A stretch of 53,404 nucleotides of DNA from Bacteroidota bacterium (GTDB lineage: Bacteria > Bacteroidota > Bacteroidia > Palsa-948): NCBI GenBank assembly GCA_003164895.1, contig PLUL01000079.1, forward strand, positions 1-53,404, in the 5' to 3' direction. Shown piece by piece: positions 22,501 through 31,252 of this stretch; position 1 is the stretch's first letter; each line of letters starts with the position of its first letter. The notes beneath the pieces were generated by a model, which saw only the letters and a list, made by a program, of their open reading frames with translations, was not told the origin of the DNA and ran no database searches. Position numbers and translations under genes: made by a program.

Positions 22501-25420
22501 TATTGGAACGACAGTTGCAAATTTCTCGGTTACTACTTTTAATGCTTCAGCTTCCGGAAATACTGTAAATTATAATCTTGCCGGTGCGCAGAATGTGCGC
22601 ACGCCTGCAGATGGAGCGTATTCTAATCTTACCATTGGTGGAACCGGAACGAAAACATTACTCGCTGCAACAACGATAAATGGAAATTTATCCATCAGCA
22701 GTACGCTGGCTGTTGGTGGAGGTAATTTTGCAATTAATCTTGGAGGGAATTGGACCAATACAGGAACATTTACTTCCGGCACCGGAACAGTTACTTTAAA
22801 CGGAAGCGGTGCTCAAACAATTACAAAAACCGGAGGAGAAACTTTTAATAACCTTACGGTAAGTGGTTCGGGAACAAAAACTTTAGGAAGCGCTATTACA
22901 ACAAGTAGTAATCTTATTATCAATTCAACGTTGGATGTTACAGCTTCTAACTTTGGTGTTACAGTGAAAAAAAATTGGACGAACAATGGAACATTCACCC
23001 CGCAAAATGGTACAGTTACTTTTAACGGAGCCGTTGCGCAAACTATTGGCGGAACTTCCGCTGGAAATTTTTATAATATCACGCAAAGCAATGCAGCAGG
23101 TGTTTTACTTGCTCAAAGTCAAAATTTAATTGGCGCACTCACAATTTCTGTAGGAACATTTACAGCAACCGGATTTAATTTCACTCTTATTTCTAACGCA
23201 AGCGGAACAGCAAGTATTGCAACAATTCCTGCTGGAGCAAACTTTGCAGGAAATATTATTATGCAGCGATATACTGGCACGGGTCCAACCGATTGGAGAT
23301 TTTTAAGTTCAGCTGTCAGCGGTGCAACTATTGCAAATTGGTCAAGTTATTTCGCTACTTCTGGTTTCACCGGAGCTACTTGCAATCCAAGTAATTGCGC
23401 AACATGCGGATCTAACTGCAATTGGGCATCAATTTATACTTACAATGAAACTGTTCACGGTAGTAATATGAACAATGGTTTTGTTGCCGCCACCAATGTT
23501 ACCAATTCAATTTCAAACGGATATGGATTTTGGGTTTATCTTGGACCAAATCCTGTAACCTATTCTGTTACTGGACCTCCCAATACATTTTCTCAATCGC
23601 CAACTATAACCTATACTCCGGGTTCAGGCGGAGCAAGCAATGACGGATGGAACATGATTGCAAATCCATATCCTTGTGCAATTGATTGGACAAATGCAAG
23701 CTGGACAAAAACAAATTTGAATAATGCAATTTATATTTATAATTCTTCCACCGGAAGTTTTGCAAGTTTTGTTGGCGGAGTAGGAAATAACGGAGGTACG
23801 CAGTACATTGCTTCACAGCAGTCATTTTGGATTCAAGCCAAAGGAGCAAGCCCCGCTGTAACAATGGTGGAAGCAGTAAAAACAACTGCGGTTAATCCAA
23901 GTTATCTGAGAGAAGCTTATTCTCCCAATACCAGTCACTATCCGATGGCATTCAAAGATTTTCCAATACCTCTCAACGTAAATAATATTTCAAACAGTCT
24001 GCGGCTTACTGCGAATGGAAATGGTTATGATGATGAAACTTTTATTCAATTTACACAGGGTGCAACAAATAATTTTGACACAGGATTTGATGCGTGGAAA
24101 ATAAAAAATTTGAATCCTTCAATCCCCAGCATTTCATCTGTGATAAGTGCAAATGACTCATTGGATTTGTCCATCAACAGTTATCCTCCGCTTACTTCAG
24201 ATGTTAATATTCCAATTCGTTTTCTTATCCCGCACGGATATTCAGGAACATATTCCATCCGAAGAGATAGTTTGCTGATGCTGCCTATGAGTTCCTGTCT
24301 TATTCTCGAAGACCTTGCAACAGGAAACATGGTTGATCTTCGTGCAAACATTTCTTATTCTTTTACTATTGCTGATACAACTAAAGCACCACGATTCTTG
24401 CTGCATATTTCCGCACCTATTTCAAAACAATCTGTTAGCACACATTGTAATAACGACAGTACAGGAAAGGCAATTGCGAAAGGAACCGGCATCGGTCCTT
24501 GGAATTATATTTGGAAAAATGCAAGTGGTAATACAATTCAAACGACTAATAATTCTTCAACTTCTGATACACTTTTTTATCTTGCAACAGGCACTTATTC
24601 TGTTCAGGTATCAGGTGGAACTTGCGGAATGGTAACGGATACAATCCAAATTAAATCTTCTTCTACTTTTTCTCTTGCGTCAAATTTTTCAAACGTAAGT
24701 TGCAATGGATTGAATGATGGAACAGCGGTAGCCATAGCATCCGGAGGAAGTACGCCTTATGCGTATTTATGGAACAATAGTTTAACCACTCAGCAAATCT
24801 CTAATTTAAGTGCAGGAAATTATTCCGTTACTGTAACAGATTCTTTAGGATGTTCGCAAACACAAACTTTTTCTATAGCGCAACCTGCAGCTCTTCATTC
24901 TGGATTTACAGTAAGTACCGACACAGTTAATCTTTCTGTGAACAATAGCATTTCATTTACAGATACTTCCATTGGAGCACAAAGTAATTATTGGAATTTT
25001 GGAGATACAACAGCATTAGATACATCGCTAAATCCCACACATAATTATAATTATCAGGGAACGTACACCGTAACGCTTATTGTTTCCAATGGCAGTTGTT
25101 CCGATACTTCGCGAAAAATAATTTTTGTAGTTGATTCGTTGAATCTCACTTCAGTTTCTCAGATTATAAATTCATCTTCTGTAAATATTGTTTATGAAAA
25201 CGGAACAATTTATCTTGCTTTTGATTTGCCCGAAGTGGAAGATGTAAACATTGGCGTTTATAATTTGCTTGGAGAGAAAATATTTGGAGAAAATGCTTAT
25301 TACATTCAAAAAACAAAGATAAAATTAGATGTGCCGAATGTTTCTACCGGAATTTATATTGCAGTGGCACAAATGACGGATGCCGTAATCTCGAAGAAAT
25401 TTCTGTTCCGACCCAGATAG
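19532..25420 (+). CDS. Giant T9SS-secreted repeat protein (adhesin-like)
   Basis: 1962 residues. A signal peptide (ending near V-F-A) leads into a start resembling G8 or polymorphic beta-helix proteins, then about 1000 residues of Thr/Gly/Ser/Asn-rich beta-helix repeats. Three near-identical 250-residue units (the third partial) start near residues 263, 513 and 763. Residues about 1280-1300 hold a Cys cluster (C-N-P-S-N-C-A-T-C-G). Near the C-terminus are SprB-like repeats (about 1630-1785), a PKD domain with W-N-F-G-D-T near 1815, and a type A T9SS sorting domain with V-Y-N-L-L-G-E-K ending in K-K-F-L-F-R. The protein is exported by T9SS and surface-attached or released; a role in adhesion or gliding is likely. 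Confidence 0.9.
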   Translation: MRCGRILFLIFILFYSFHVFATNKVSTGTGSWATAATWSPVGVPVAGDNITILTGHTITMNSNPGACANLTINGTATWATAGRITNVSGNLTMNNGGIITGTATGILNVAGTFSVPSAASVTIGRGTLTVTGTTTIDGTLDFNSITGVKTLGDITIDAGGTLSSSLNSAITITGSFTNNGTFTSGTGIYTFSGAGKSFSGSNGITFAGAVTMTGSYTNSNIVNVIVTGNLTGAGSLTQGANSTLQIGGTSTITTLTATANPNLVTYNGAAAQTIKATTYYNLTITSGNTATAGATFTCNGNLNITSGTFASGAFTITVSGATSISGGILAPSVAGTGIFNLQSLVMTGGSVAGNATGHVNVATTFNASSGTATIGACAITVTGVTTVDGTINFSVNSGVKTLGNVTIDATGTWQSAGNSPITITGTLTNNGTFTSGTGAYTFSGAGKSLTGTNAISFITAAITGTYTNSDAVSVTVTGVLSGAGTLTQGASSSLFLGGTPTITTLTATTNPNLVTYNGAGAQTVKGTTYYNLTITSGNTATAGAAFSCNGNLSVTSGTFASGAFTITVSGATSISGGILDPSVAGTGIFNLQSLVMTGGSIAGNATGHVNIATTFNASSGTATIGACAITVTGVTTVDGTINFSVNSGVKTLGDVTIDASGIWQSTGNSPITISGTLTNNGTFTSGTGAYTFSGAGKSITGTNAISFSTAAITGTYTNSDAVSLTVTGVLSGTGGLTQGASSSLFLGGTPTITTLTATANPNLVTYNGAAAQTIKGTTYYNLTITSGNTATAGATFTCNGNLNITSGTFASGAFTITVSGATSISGGTLSTSNAAGIFNLQSLSLTSGSVAGSATGAVNVATTLSVPSGAPTIGRCNLTVTGATSITGSLTFNNVTGAKILGDVTVNGGGTWSSTVVLPFKINGNLSNSGTFTSNNGVYTLAGASKTISGTLSINSITVTGSYTNNATLTVTTALIGAGTFSQGTTGTLNIGTTVANFSVTTFNASASGNTVNYNLAGAQNVRTPADGAYSNLTIGGTGTKTLLAATTINGNLSISSTLAVGGGNFAINLGGNWTNTGTFTSGTGTVTLNGSGAQTITKTGGETFNNLTVSGSGTKTLGSAITTSSNLIINSTLDVTASNFGVTVKKNWTNNGTFTPQNGTVTFNGAVAQTIGGTSAGNFYNITQSNAAGVLLAQSQNLIGALTISVGTFTATGFNFTLISNASGTASIATIPAGANFAGNIIMQRYTGTGPTDWRFLSSAVSGATIANWSSYFATSGFTGATCNPSNCATCGSNCNWASIYTYNETVHGSNMNNGFVAATNVTNSISNGYGFWVYLGPNPVTYSVTGPPNTFSQSPTITYTPGSGGASNDGWNMIANPYPCAIDWTNASWTKTNLNNAIYIYNSSTGSFASFVGGVGNNGGTQYIASQQSFWIQAKGASPAVTMVEAVKTTAVNPSYLREAYSPNTSHYPMAFKDFPIPLNVNNISNSLRLTANGNGYDDETFIQFTQGATNNFDTGFDAWKIKNLNPSIPSISSVISANDSLDLSINSYPPLTSDVNIPIRFLIPHGYSGTYSIRRDSLLMLPMSSCLILEDLATGNMVDLRANISYSFTIADTTKAPRFLLHISAPISKQSVSTHCNNDSTGKAIAKGTGIGPWNYIWKNASGNTIQTTNNSSTSDTLFYLATGTYSVQVSGGTCGMVTDTIQIKSSSTFSLASNFSNVSCNGLNDGTAVAIASGGSTPYAYLWNNSLTTQQISNLSAGNYSVTVTDSLGCSQTQTFSIAQPAALHSGFTVSTDTVNLSVNNSISFTDTSIGAQSNYWNFGDTTALDTSLNPTHNYNYQGTYTVTLIVSNGSCSDTSRKIIFVVDSLNLTSVSQIINSSSVNIVYENGTIYLAFDLPEVEDVNIGVYNLLGEKIFGENAYYIQKTKIKLDVPNVSTGIYIAVAQMTDAVISKKFLFRPR
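20321..22010 (+). repeat. Tandem 750-bp direct repeats inside the T9SS gene
   Basis: The word CTGGTAACATATAACGGAGC occurs near 20318, 21068 and 21818, exactly 750 bases apart. Unit 1 (20321-21070) and unit 2 (21071-21820) are nearly identical; the third is near-identical to about 22010 and then diverges. The period is a multiple of three (250 codons), so unit gain or loss keeps the frame. Confidence 0.9.
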
Positions 25421-25462
25421 TTTTTATTTCTCCTTCCTTATTTCTTTATTTCACGAATTATG

Positions 25463-25470
25463 TATGTTTG
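25463..25470 (+). promoter_or_regulatory. -7 promoter element of glyA
   Basis: TATGTTTG is an exact TAnnTTTG match, 28 bases upstream of the glyA ATG. Confidence 0.5.
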
Positions 25471-25498
25471 TGCAACGTAATAATATTAATTCCTTCCT

Positions 25499-26773
25499 AT
25501 GAAAACAGATAATTTAATTTTTGAATACATCAAAGAAGAACGCGATCGACAAACCCGTGGGCTTGAACTCATTGCATCCGAAAATTTCGTAAGCGATCAG
25601 GTGATGCGTGCATTGGGTTCCGTGCTCACAAATAAATATGCTGAAGGACTTCCGGGTAAACGATATTATGGTGGCTGCGAAGTCGTTGATAAAGTAGAGC
25701 AACTTGCAATTGATAGGGCAAAAATTTTATACAATGCAGAATGGGCAAATGTTCAGCCGCACTCAGGTGCGCAGGCAAACGCATCGGTTATGCTTGGAGT
25801 TTTAAAGCCGGGAGATAAAATTCTTGGATTCAATCTTGCTCATGGGGGACATTTGACGCATGGTTCACCGGTAAATTTTTCAGGGAAACTTTACGAGCCG
25901 CATTTTTATAATGTGAACAAAGAAACAGGAAGGGTGGATTATGATGCAGCGGAAAAAACTGCACATCAGGAAAAACCAAAACTTATCATCTGCGGAGCTT
26001 CTGCCTATTCTCGTGATTGGGATTACGCACGACTCAGAAAAATTGCCGACTCAGTCGGTGCGTTGCTGATGGCGGATATCGCTCATCCTGCAGGATTGAT
26101 CGCAAGAGGTTTGCTGAGCGATCCGCTTCCGCATTGTCATATTGTTACCACCACCACGCATAAAACATTGCGCGGTCCAAGAGGCGGAATGATCATGATG
26201 GGAAAAGATTTTCCAAATCCCTGGAGGCTTACTACTCCCAAAGGAGAAATTAAAATGATGTCCGCAGTTTTGGATGGCGCAGTTTTTCCCGGCACGCAGG
26301 GTGGTCCGTTGGAACATGCTATCGCGGCAAAAGCAATTGCATTTGGTGAAGCATTGGAAGATTCATTTTTGAAATACACGATGCAAGTGGTGAAGAACGC
26401 AAAGGCAATGGCAAAATGTTTTACGGAGAAAGGATACAACATCAGTTCGGGTGGAACGGATAATCATTGCATGTTAATTGACCTCAGAAATAAAAACCTC
26501 ACAGGAAAAAAAGCAGAAGAGTCACTTATTAAAGCAGATATCACCGTAAATAAGAATATGGTTCCGTTCGATGATAAATCTCCTTTTGTTACTTCGGGAA
26601 TCAGAATTGGAACTGCCGCTGTTACTACACGGGGATTGAAAGAAAAAGATATGACCAAAATTGTTGAACTGATCGATACTGTACTTATGAATTCGGAGAA
26701 TGAAATTAAAATTGCAGCCGTTAAGAAGGAAGTAAATAAATGGATGAAGAAGTATAAATTGTTTGCATGGTAA
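25499..26773 (+). CDS. glyA: Serine hydroxymethyltransferase
   Basis: 424 residues, full length. It converts serine and tetrahydrofolate into glycine and methylene-tetrahydrofolate with PLP. Motifs include [23 protein letters not shown], the substrate region [12 protein letters not shown], the PLP-binding [15 protein letters not shown] and G-T-Q-G-G-P. The last codons overlap the start of yqgE by 7 bases. Confidence 0.96.
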   Translation: MKTDNLIFEYIKEERDRQTRGLELIASENFVSDQVMRALGSVLTNKYAEGLPGKRYYGGCEVVDKVEQLAIDRAKILYNAEWANVQPHSGAQANASVMLGVLKPGDKILGFNLAHGGHLTHGSPVNFSGKLYEPHFYNVNKETGRVDYDAAEKTAHQEKPKLIICGASAYSRDWDYARLRKIADSVGALLMADIAHPAGLIARGLLSDPLPHCHIVTTTTHKTLRGPRGGMIMMGKDFPNPWRLTTPKGEIKMMSAVLDGAVFPGTQGGPLEHAIAAKAIAFGEALEDSFLKYTMQVVKNAKAMAKCFTEKGYNISSGGTDNHCMLIDLRNKNLTGKKAEESLIKADITVNKNMVPFDDKSPFVTSGIRIGTAAVTTRGLKEKDMTKIVELIDTVLMNSENEIKIAAVKKEVNKWMKKYKLFAW

Positions 26774-27339
26774 AATTAGATTATACAAATTTCAAACCCG
26801 AACAGGGAAAGTTGCTCCTCTCTGAGCCGTTTAGCAACGATCCGAATTTCAAGCGCACAGTTGTTTTGCTTGCTACGCACAACGAAGAAGGCAGCGTTGG
26901 TTTTGTGTTGAATCGCCCGATGGATCTGAAACTCGGACAAGTGATTGATGAATTCAAAGGATGCAAACTGCCTGTGTGGGATGGAGGTCCGGTTCAGCGT
27001 GACAGTTTGTTTTACATTCATACGCTGGGCGATGCAATTCCAGACAGCATACACATCATCGGAGATTTATATTGGAGCGGAAATTTTGAAACCGTGAAAG
27101 CGCTCATCAAAGGAAACAAGATAGAGGAACATGAGATCCGTCTTTTTGTTGGTTATTCGGGATGGACGGCTAATCAATTGCAGGATGAAATAAAACGTAA
27201 CTCCTGGCTGGTTGCACCGGCTTCGGTGGAGGTGGTCTTTGGCAGCGAGCGCGAAAAACTATGGAAGGAAGTTTTAAAAAGCATGGGAAAAGATTATTCC
27301 ATCATTGCAAACTTTCCCGAAAATCCTCAGATGAATTAG
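26767..27339 (+). CDS. yqgE: YqgE/AlgH family protein (DUF179)
   Basis: 190 residues with family marks: [15 protein letters not shown]-x-R-T-V-V-L-L near the start, [29 protein letters not shown] and W-L-V-A. The biochemical role is unknown; relatives affect alginate or redox regulators. The start overlaps the glyA stop (ATGGTAA), so the two are coupled. Confidence 0.92.
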   Translation: MVKLDYTNFKPEQGKLLLSEPFSNDPNFKRTVVLLATHNEEGSVGFVLNRPMDLKLGQVIDEFKGCKLPVWDGGPVQRDSLFYIHTLGDAIPDSIHIIGDLYWSGNFETVKALIKGNKIEEHEIRLFVGYSGWTANQLQDEIKRNSWLVAPASVEVVFGSEREKLWKEVLKSMGKDYSIIANFPENPQMN

Positions 27340-27526
27340 TTGGATATTTTCCTCTCAGATTCACAATTTATTCCATTTAAAAAAAACAATTTAATTCTTG
27401 AATAGACTTCTTCGGAAAATAGAACCATTAACATTCTCGTTTTCATAAAATTTGATTTTTCAAGGAATAAATCAAAGAGCAAGGATTTAATTTTTCCTCC
27501 TAATGCGTTTTGATAAAAGCGACAAC

Positions 27527-27667
27527 TTATCCCATTCTTTTTTCTAATTCTTTGATTACTTTGTACGGACTCTCAATGTCGGATTTGCTCAGGTCTATTC
27601 ATGTTTTTCTAAAGTACTCCACGCTGTGCAGTACAAATTTTCTGTATGGTACATCAAGTATTTTGCA
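27527..27667 (-). pseudogene. Degenerate gene remnant
   Basis: One minus-strand frame reads as protein for 47 codons with a single internal TGA. It includes I-L-D-V-P-Y-R-K-F-V-L-H-S-V-E-Y-F-R-K and, after the stop, S-D-I-E-S-P-Y-K-V-I-K-E-L-E-K-R-M-G before TAA. It has no start and I do not recognise the family. The surrounding gap 27340-27740 has nothing else; a plus-strand frame at 27510-27716 is its shadow. Confidence 0.3.
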
Positions 27668-27751
27668 GGTTTATATACTAATATTCATAGTGGCTGAATT
27701 ATTTTTTTTACTGTAAGCTTTTCTGCTGTCATATCTATAATCACAAGGTAC

Positions 27752-27816
27752 TGACAACTATCACTTGGATTTGGGATTCGCATCATTTTTCATTAATTTA
27801 AATACAAATACTATTG
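27752..27816 (+). promoter_or_regulatory. Twin palindrome promoter of the acyl-carrier gene
   Basis: Boxes TGACAACTATCA (27752-27763) and GGATTCGCATCA (27774-27785) start 22 bp apart. A -7 element TACTATTG ends at 27816, 31 bp after the proximal box. Same layout as the ten other units in the island. Confidence 0.7.
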
Positions 27817-27854
27817 CGCATTCGCTAAACGATTATTAACTACAAAAATAATTT

Positions 27855-28136
27855 ATGGAAACAAACATCACAATTGACATGGGCTTTGAAGCAAAAGTAA
27901 AAGCCATTATTGCCAATAAATTAAATATTGATGAGAAGATCATTCAACCGGAATCAAACTTTATCAACCAACTTGATGCAGATTCGCTGGATATGGTTGA
28001 TCTTGTAATGGAACTGGAAAATGTATTTAACATCTCAATTCCTTACGGCCAGGCAGAAAAGATAAACACTGTGAAGGAGGTTATGGAATGCGTGCGGCAG
28101 AATATAAATCAACACGAATTAATTATTGCATCCTAA
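27855..28136 (+). CDS. Acyl carrier protein homologue (intact serine)
   Basis: 93 residues, acidic and helical, with the ACP motif D-A-D-S-L-D-M-V-D-L; Ser44 is the expected phosphopantetheine site. The M-E-L-E-N-V-F-N-I-S-I-P segment is standard helix II-III. It is not next to fatty acid synthesis genes, so it is a secondary ACP, here under the island's promoter type. A paralogue with Ser44 changed to Glu is encoded at 39282-39629. The acyl load is unknown. Confidence 0.85.
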   Translation: METNITIDMGFEAKVKAIIANKLNIDEKIIQPESNFINQLDADSLDMVDLVMELENVFNISIPYGQAEKINTVKEVMECVRQNINQHELIIAS

Positions 28137-28178
28137 CAGTAGGATACTTGTGGATAAGAATAGTTTTTATAATATTTT

Positions 28179-28627
28179 TTATTTAGCTATTGATCGGATA
28201 AACTTTATTAGTGACCAAACATAATCCACCGATATAATATCCCAATCGGATGGAATTACAAGAAGAAATATTAGAATTACCAGGCGTGGGAAAACAAATT
28301 TCATATCCCACATTGGTTTCATGAATCCGAAAGCAATAGAAGCGATAATCAAATCTAATCCCAATAAATACATAGCATAATATTTTGCAAAACCAATGAT
28401 GAGAAGAAATCCGCCAATGAGTTCAATATAAGAAGTGAACCACACTCCGGTTATAATTAAAAATTTAGGTATTCCAATTTTTGACATGGGTTCTTCAATA
28501 GTTTGAAAAACACCTTTTGTTTTCACATTTAATACCGCATCAACGCCCTGAAAAAAAATAGTATCCCCAAAAAAACTCGAGCAATCAAAGCGGCTGCAAC
28601 TTCGTGGTGATGAAAAATTGAATGCAT
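28179..28627 (-). pseudogene. DoxX family membrane protein, frameshifted at a T8 run
   Basis: The main frame (28179-28526) lacks the usual DoxX N-terminus. The missing part lies directly upstream: from an ATG at 28627 the frame reads A-A-L-I-A-R-V-F-L-G-I-L-F-F, then the plus-strand A8 run at 28551-28558 shifts the frame, and Q-G-V-D-A-V-L-N-V joins the rest. Adding one base restores a normal DoxX start. Four membrane segments follow. It is last in the minus-strand operon 30320-28179 behind a UspA gene. The error may be sequencing or real. Confidence 0.65.
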
Positions 28628-28658
28628 TTATCTTTTAATTTATGTTAAATCCGAAACT

Positions 28659-29513
28659 TCAAATAAAGACAGGAGATTCTTTTTTGTGATGAAATGCAAG
28701 CAAAGGTATATGCGTGTGATATGCCACCCTTTTAGTAATGCTTTTGCCAAATAGCTTTTTCCATAAAGTGCGATGTAGTGTTGACATGGAAAACAAATCA
28801 GTAGAATCATTCTTTAAATAATTATCTAATTCTTTTTCAATATCTTCTCCTATAATTACCTGAAAAGAAAAATTATTGTAATCAACTTTTTTTGAAACTC
28901 TGGAAACAAACTGTTTCAATAATTCATTTTCGCCTTCGGGAATAAATTCGCCGTCAGCAATGTGAAGTACATTAATTACTGCTTTGAAGGGTTCTGCAAT
29001 TTCAGATAACTTTTTTATTGCATCCATGTCGCTTTCGTAGTAATTAGTTGCGTAGGTAATTTTTTTAATTCCATGAAATAAAACTCCATCCGGCACTGCG
29101 ATTACAGGATATTGTGATTTTTCAATCACAATTGCTGTGTTGCTTCCAAAAAACACTTCTTGTATTCCGCTTGCCCCTTTTGTACCCATTACAATAAAAT
29201 CGGGATGTATTTTATTTGATACTTCCAATATGACATCAGTAGCAAGTCCTTCCTTGCATATTCGCTCGCACCTCACTTTTTTATTTTGCATTATCTCTAT
29301 ACATAATTTCTTGAGATTTTCTTCTGAATTTTTCTGAACAGCAGAAATTTCTTCAGCAATAATTTCCACCGGAAAATCTGAAATCGGATAGGTATAATGG
29401 TATGCGTGTAGTAGGATTAGCTTTGCGTCCTCTTTTTTTGCAAAAGCAATAGCAAAATCAATTGCATTCTCCGCATTTTTTGAGAAGTCTGTAGGAACAA
29501 GAATAGTTTTCAT
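28659..29513 (-). CDS. Universal stress protein, tandem UspA (1)
   Basis: 284 residues, two Usp domains in tandem. The first has I-L-V-P-T-D-F-S and the ATP-binding loop V-M-G-T-K-G-A-S-G-x-x-x-x-x-F-G-S-N-T-A; the second is degenerate, ending H-T-H-I-P-L-L-A-F-H, and lacks the G-2x-G-9x-G loop. It is 8 bases behind an unknown gene and in the operon led by 30320. Usp proteins support survival under starvation or low oxygen. Confidence 0.9.
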   Translation of the reverse strand: MKTILVPTDFSKNAENAIDFAIAFAKKEDAKLILLHAYHYTYPISDFPVEIIAEEISAVQKNSEENLKKLCIEIMQNKKVRCERICKEGLATDVILEVSNKIHPDFIVMGTKGASGIQEVFFGSNTAIVIEKSQYPVIAVPDGVLFHGIKKITYATNYYESDMDAIKKLSEIAEPFKAVINVLHIADGEFIPEGENELLKQFVSRVSKKVDYNNFSFQVIIGEDIEKELDNYLKNDSTDLFSMSTLHRTLWKKLFGKSITKRVAYHTHIPLLAFHHKKESPVFI

Positions 29514-29521
29514 TTTTAGAT

Positions 29522-29959
29522 TTAGGTGTTAACTATTTTCTTTTTTATAATCGTTTTTTCTACATTAAGAAATATTTTCCTTTTCATCTCTTTAAATTCA
29601 TTTTCAAACAAATGAATTTTATCAGTAATCGCTTTATGTCTTGACCTGTATAGCTGATCGTCAAGTTTTACATTATCAATTAATCTATAGAGAAATTTTT
29701 CATGCACCTGTACTTCAATTTTTAAGTCATCAAGTTTTTCTGCTGAAATATAAACAAGATGTTTCTCGATATCTTTTGCGTCTTTCGTTATAAATGCTGA
29801 GGGGTTTCGTTTTGTTTTTTCAATAATAAATGAATAGAAAAACGCTGCTTCGTCTTTCCAGAATTCAATTTCTTCCAGCCATTCTTGGCTTTCGTTATGA
29901 AGAACTTCAAGCGGTGCTTCCAGCAGAAATGTGCTTTTTGGGGATGTTAGCTGTTTCAT
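29522..29959 (-). CDS. Helical protein of unknown function
   Basis: 145 residues, soluble, strongly helical and charged, with likely coiled coil in the second half (E-N-E-F-K-E-M-K-R-K-I-F). The segment S-Q-E-W-L-E-E-I-E-F-W-K-D-E-A-A-F-F is a notable aromatic helix. No family is recognised. It lies between a small gene (1 base) and a UspA gene (8 bases), so it belongs to a stress operon. Confidence 0.6.
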   Translation of the reverse strand: MKQLTSPKSTFLLEAPLEVLHNESQEWLEEIEFWKDEAAFFYSFIIEKTKRNPSAFITKDAKDIEKHLVYISAEKLDDLKIEVQVHEKFLYRLIDNVKLDDQLYRSRHKAITDKIHLFENEFKEMKRKIFLNVEKTIIKKKIVNT

Positions 29960-29960
29960 A

Positions 29961-30320
29961 TTAAAAATGATTTAGATGTTCGTCTTTTATAAGTTTTATA
30001 ATGGAACGTGCAACAACTGGATTCGATGGGTTTCCATTGAGGCACACTAATTTATATCCAAGCTGAGATAATTTCCAGTCATACGAAATTCCATCGTCAA
30101 AGCATTTATAAATTCGTTGAAAATTTCCTTTTATTGGAATTCCTGCCGACAAACAAAATTCCATAGCGCGCTTTACAGAATCATGCAACTCCTCCAATGA
30201 ATTAAATTCCATTTCACTTGCGGCTTCAGATGCATAATAAAGAAGATTCAATTCTGCAATTTTTTCTACAAACTCATCTATTACAGGAGATGTTTGGGTT
30301 TGAACAAGTGTTAGTTGCAT
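29961..30320 (-). CDS. Conserved-looking protein of unknown function
   Basis: 119 residues, mixed helix and strand, with a Y-Y-A-S-E-A-A-S-E-M-E-F segment, G-I-P-I-K-G-N-F-Q-R-I-Y and a C-terminal N-G-N-P-S-N-P-V-V-A-R-S-I-I-K-L-I-K. It resembles Bacteroidota proteins annotated as damage-inducible but I cannot place it firmly. It heads the operon 30320-28179 with the twin palindrome promoter just upstream and a very short leader. Confidence 0.6.
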   Translation of the reverse strand: MQLTLVQTQTSPVIDEFVEKIAELNLLYYASEAASEMEFNSLEELHDSVKRAMEFCLSAGIPIKGNFQRIYKCFDDGISYDWKLSQLGYKLVCLNGNPSNPVVARSIIKLIKDEHLNHF

Positions 30321-30336
30321 ATAATTAATTTATATG

Positions 30337-30401
30337 CAAAAGTGATTTAAATATTATATGATGAAAATGATTGCAGTCAATACAACGTATGATTTGTGTC
30401 A
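30337..30401 (-). promoter_or_regulatory. Twin palindrome promoter of the UspA/DoxX operon
   Basis: On the minus strand, boxes TGACACAAATCA (30390-30401) and TGACTGCAATCA (30368-30379) start 22 bp apart. The -7 element CACTTTTG (30337-30344) ends 31 bp after the proximal box, 17 bases before the ATG. Confidence 0.75.
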
Positions 30402-30439
30402 CTTTCATTTTACCTATTATCCTCATAATGCGATGATTT

Positions 30440-30562
30440 TACACTGGGAAAGTAAGTTCATGTACTGAAAAGCAAGATGCTGAGAATGCAGCATGGGCTT
30501 GCCCAGGAGTATATCAGGTGGATAATAATTTAGAAATTGAATCCGCAGTATTGACATGTTGA
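30440..30562 (+). pseudogene. C-terminal fragment of a BON-domain (OsmY-like) protein
   Basis: A short plus-strand frame ends T-G-K-V-S-S-C-T-E-K-Q-D-A-E-N-A-A-W, then C-P-G-V-Y-Q-V-D-N-N-L-E-I-E-S, a close match to the last third of BON domains (the A-W-A-x-P-G-V-x-x-V-D-N motif). No start and no upstream half are present. BON proteins are typical stress-island members, so this looks like a lost member of the island. Confidence 0.55.
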
Positions 30563-30637
30563 ATTTTTTTTCATTAAAAAAAATAAAACTAATAGTTTCA
30601 ATTTAAGATCAAAACAACTTTTAAGGAGATTTTCAAC

Positions 30638-30702
30638 TGATTACAATCACTTCGGTATTTGATTGTAATCATATCTCTAAGTTGTAAATTTGTACATATT
30701 CG
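30638..30702 (+). promoter_or_regulatory. Twin palindrome promoter of the TerB-like gene
   Basis: TGATTACAATCA (30638-30649) and TGATTGTAATCA (30660-30671) are two perfect TGATnnnnATCA palindromes, and also reverse complements of each other. The -7 element CATATTCG ends at 30702, 31 bp after the proximal box. The following 20 bases resemble those of the 34950 promoter. Confidence 0.85.
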
Positions 30703-30752
30703 CGCGGAGCATCAAAGCAATTTAATAGTTTATAATAATTAACATAAAAAAT

Positions 30753-31154
30753 ATGACACCTCTTGAAAGTTTACATTATGCTATCGGCGAATTAGCTTAT
30801 GCTGTTGCACGGGCGGATGGCAATGTTCAGAAAGAAGAACGAAAAAAATTTCACAACATTGTTGAGGCAGAACTCCGCTGCAAGGACTATGCTTTTGATA
30901 TTTCAGATATCGTCTTTCAAATAATGGACAAAGATAAAATCGATTCAGAAACCACTTATAAATGGGCAATGGATGAGATCAGACTTAATAGTCATTACCT
31001 CAGCCCTAAATTGAAAGAAACATTTATCACAGTAATGGAAAAAGTGGCAAAAGCATTTCCACCGGTTACAGTTAATGAGCAAAGTTTAATTGATAGGTTC
31101 AAAAAGGATATTGCAGTAATAAACGGTGATCCAGTTTTTTATGAAAAGATCTGA
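30753..31154 (+). CDS. TerB-like stress protein (1)
   Basis: 133 residues, helical, with the TerB-type start A-I-G-E-L-A-Y-A-V-A-R-A-D-G-N-V-Q-K-E-E-R-K-K-F. TerB-like domains bind metal at the membrane surface in tellurite and general stress systems. A paralogue is at 48477-48893. It may be co-transcribed with the Mla-like genes, 98 bases downstream. Confidence 0.75.
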   Translation: MTPLESLHYAIGELAYAVARADGNVQKEERKKFHNIVEAELRCKDYAFDISDIVFQIMDKDKIDSETTYKWAMDEIRLNSHYLSPKLKETFITVMEKVAKAFPPVTVNEQSLIDRFKKDIAVINGDPVFYEKI

Positions 31155-31252
31155 ATTTATGCTGAAATCAAAAACAGAATCAAATCGAGAGATGATTTAG
31201 TAACACTTTTTAAATCCGTATTCGTCAATTTTGTAACCCCATATAACACTTG

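Noticed and set aside
27510-27716. 68-codon hydrophobic plus-strand ORF
   Set aside because: It is antisense to a more protein-like decayed frame and has no family features.
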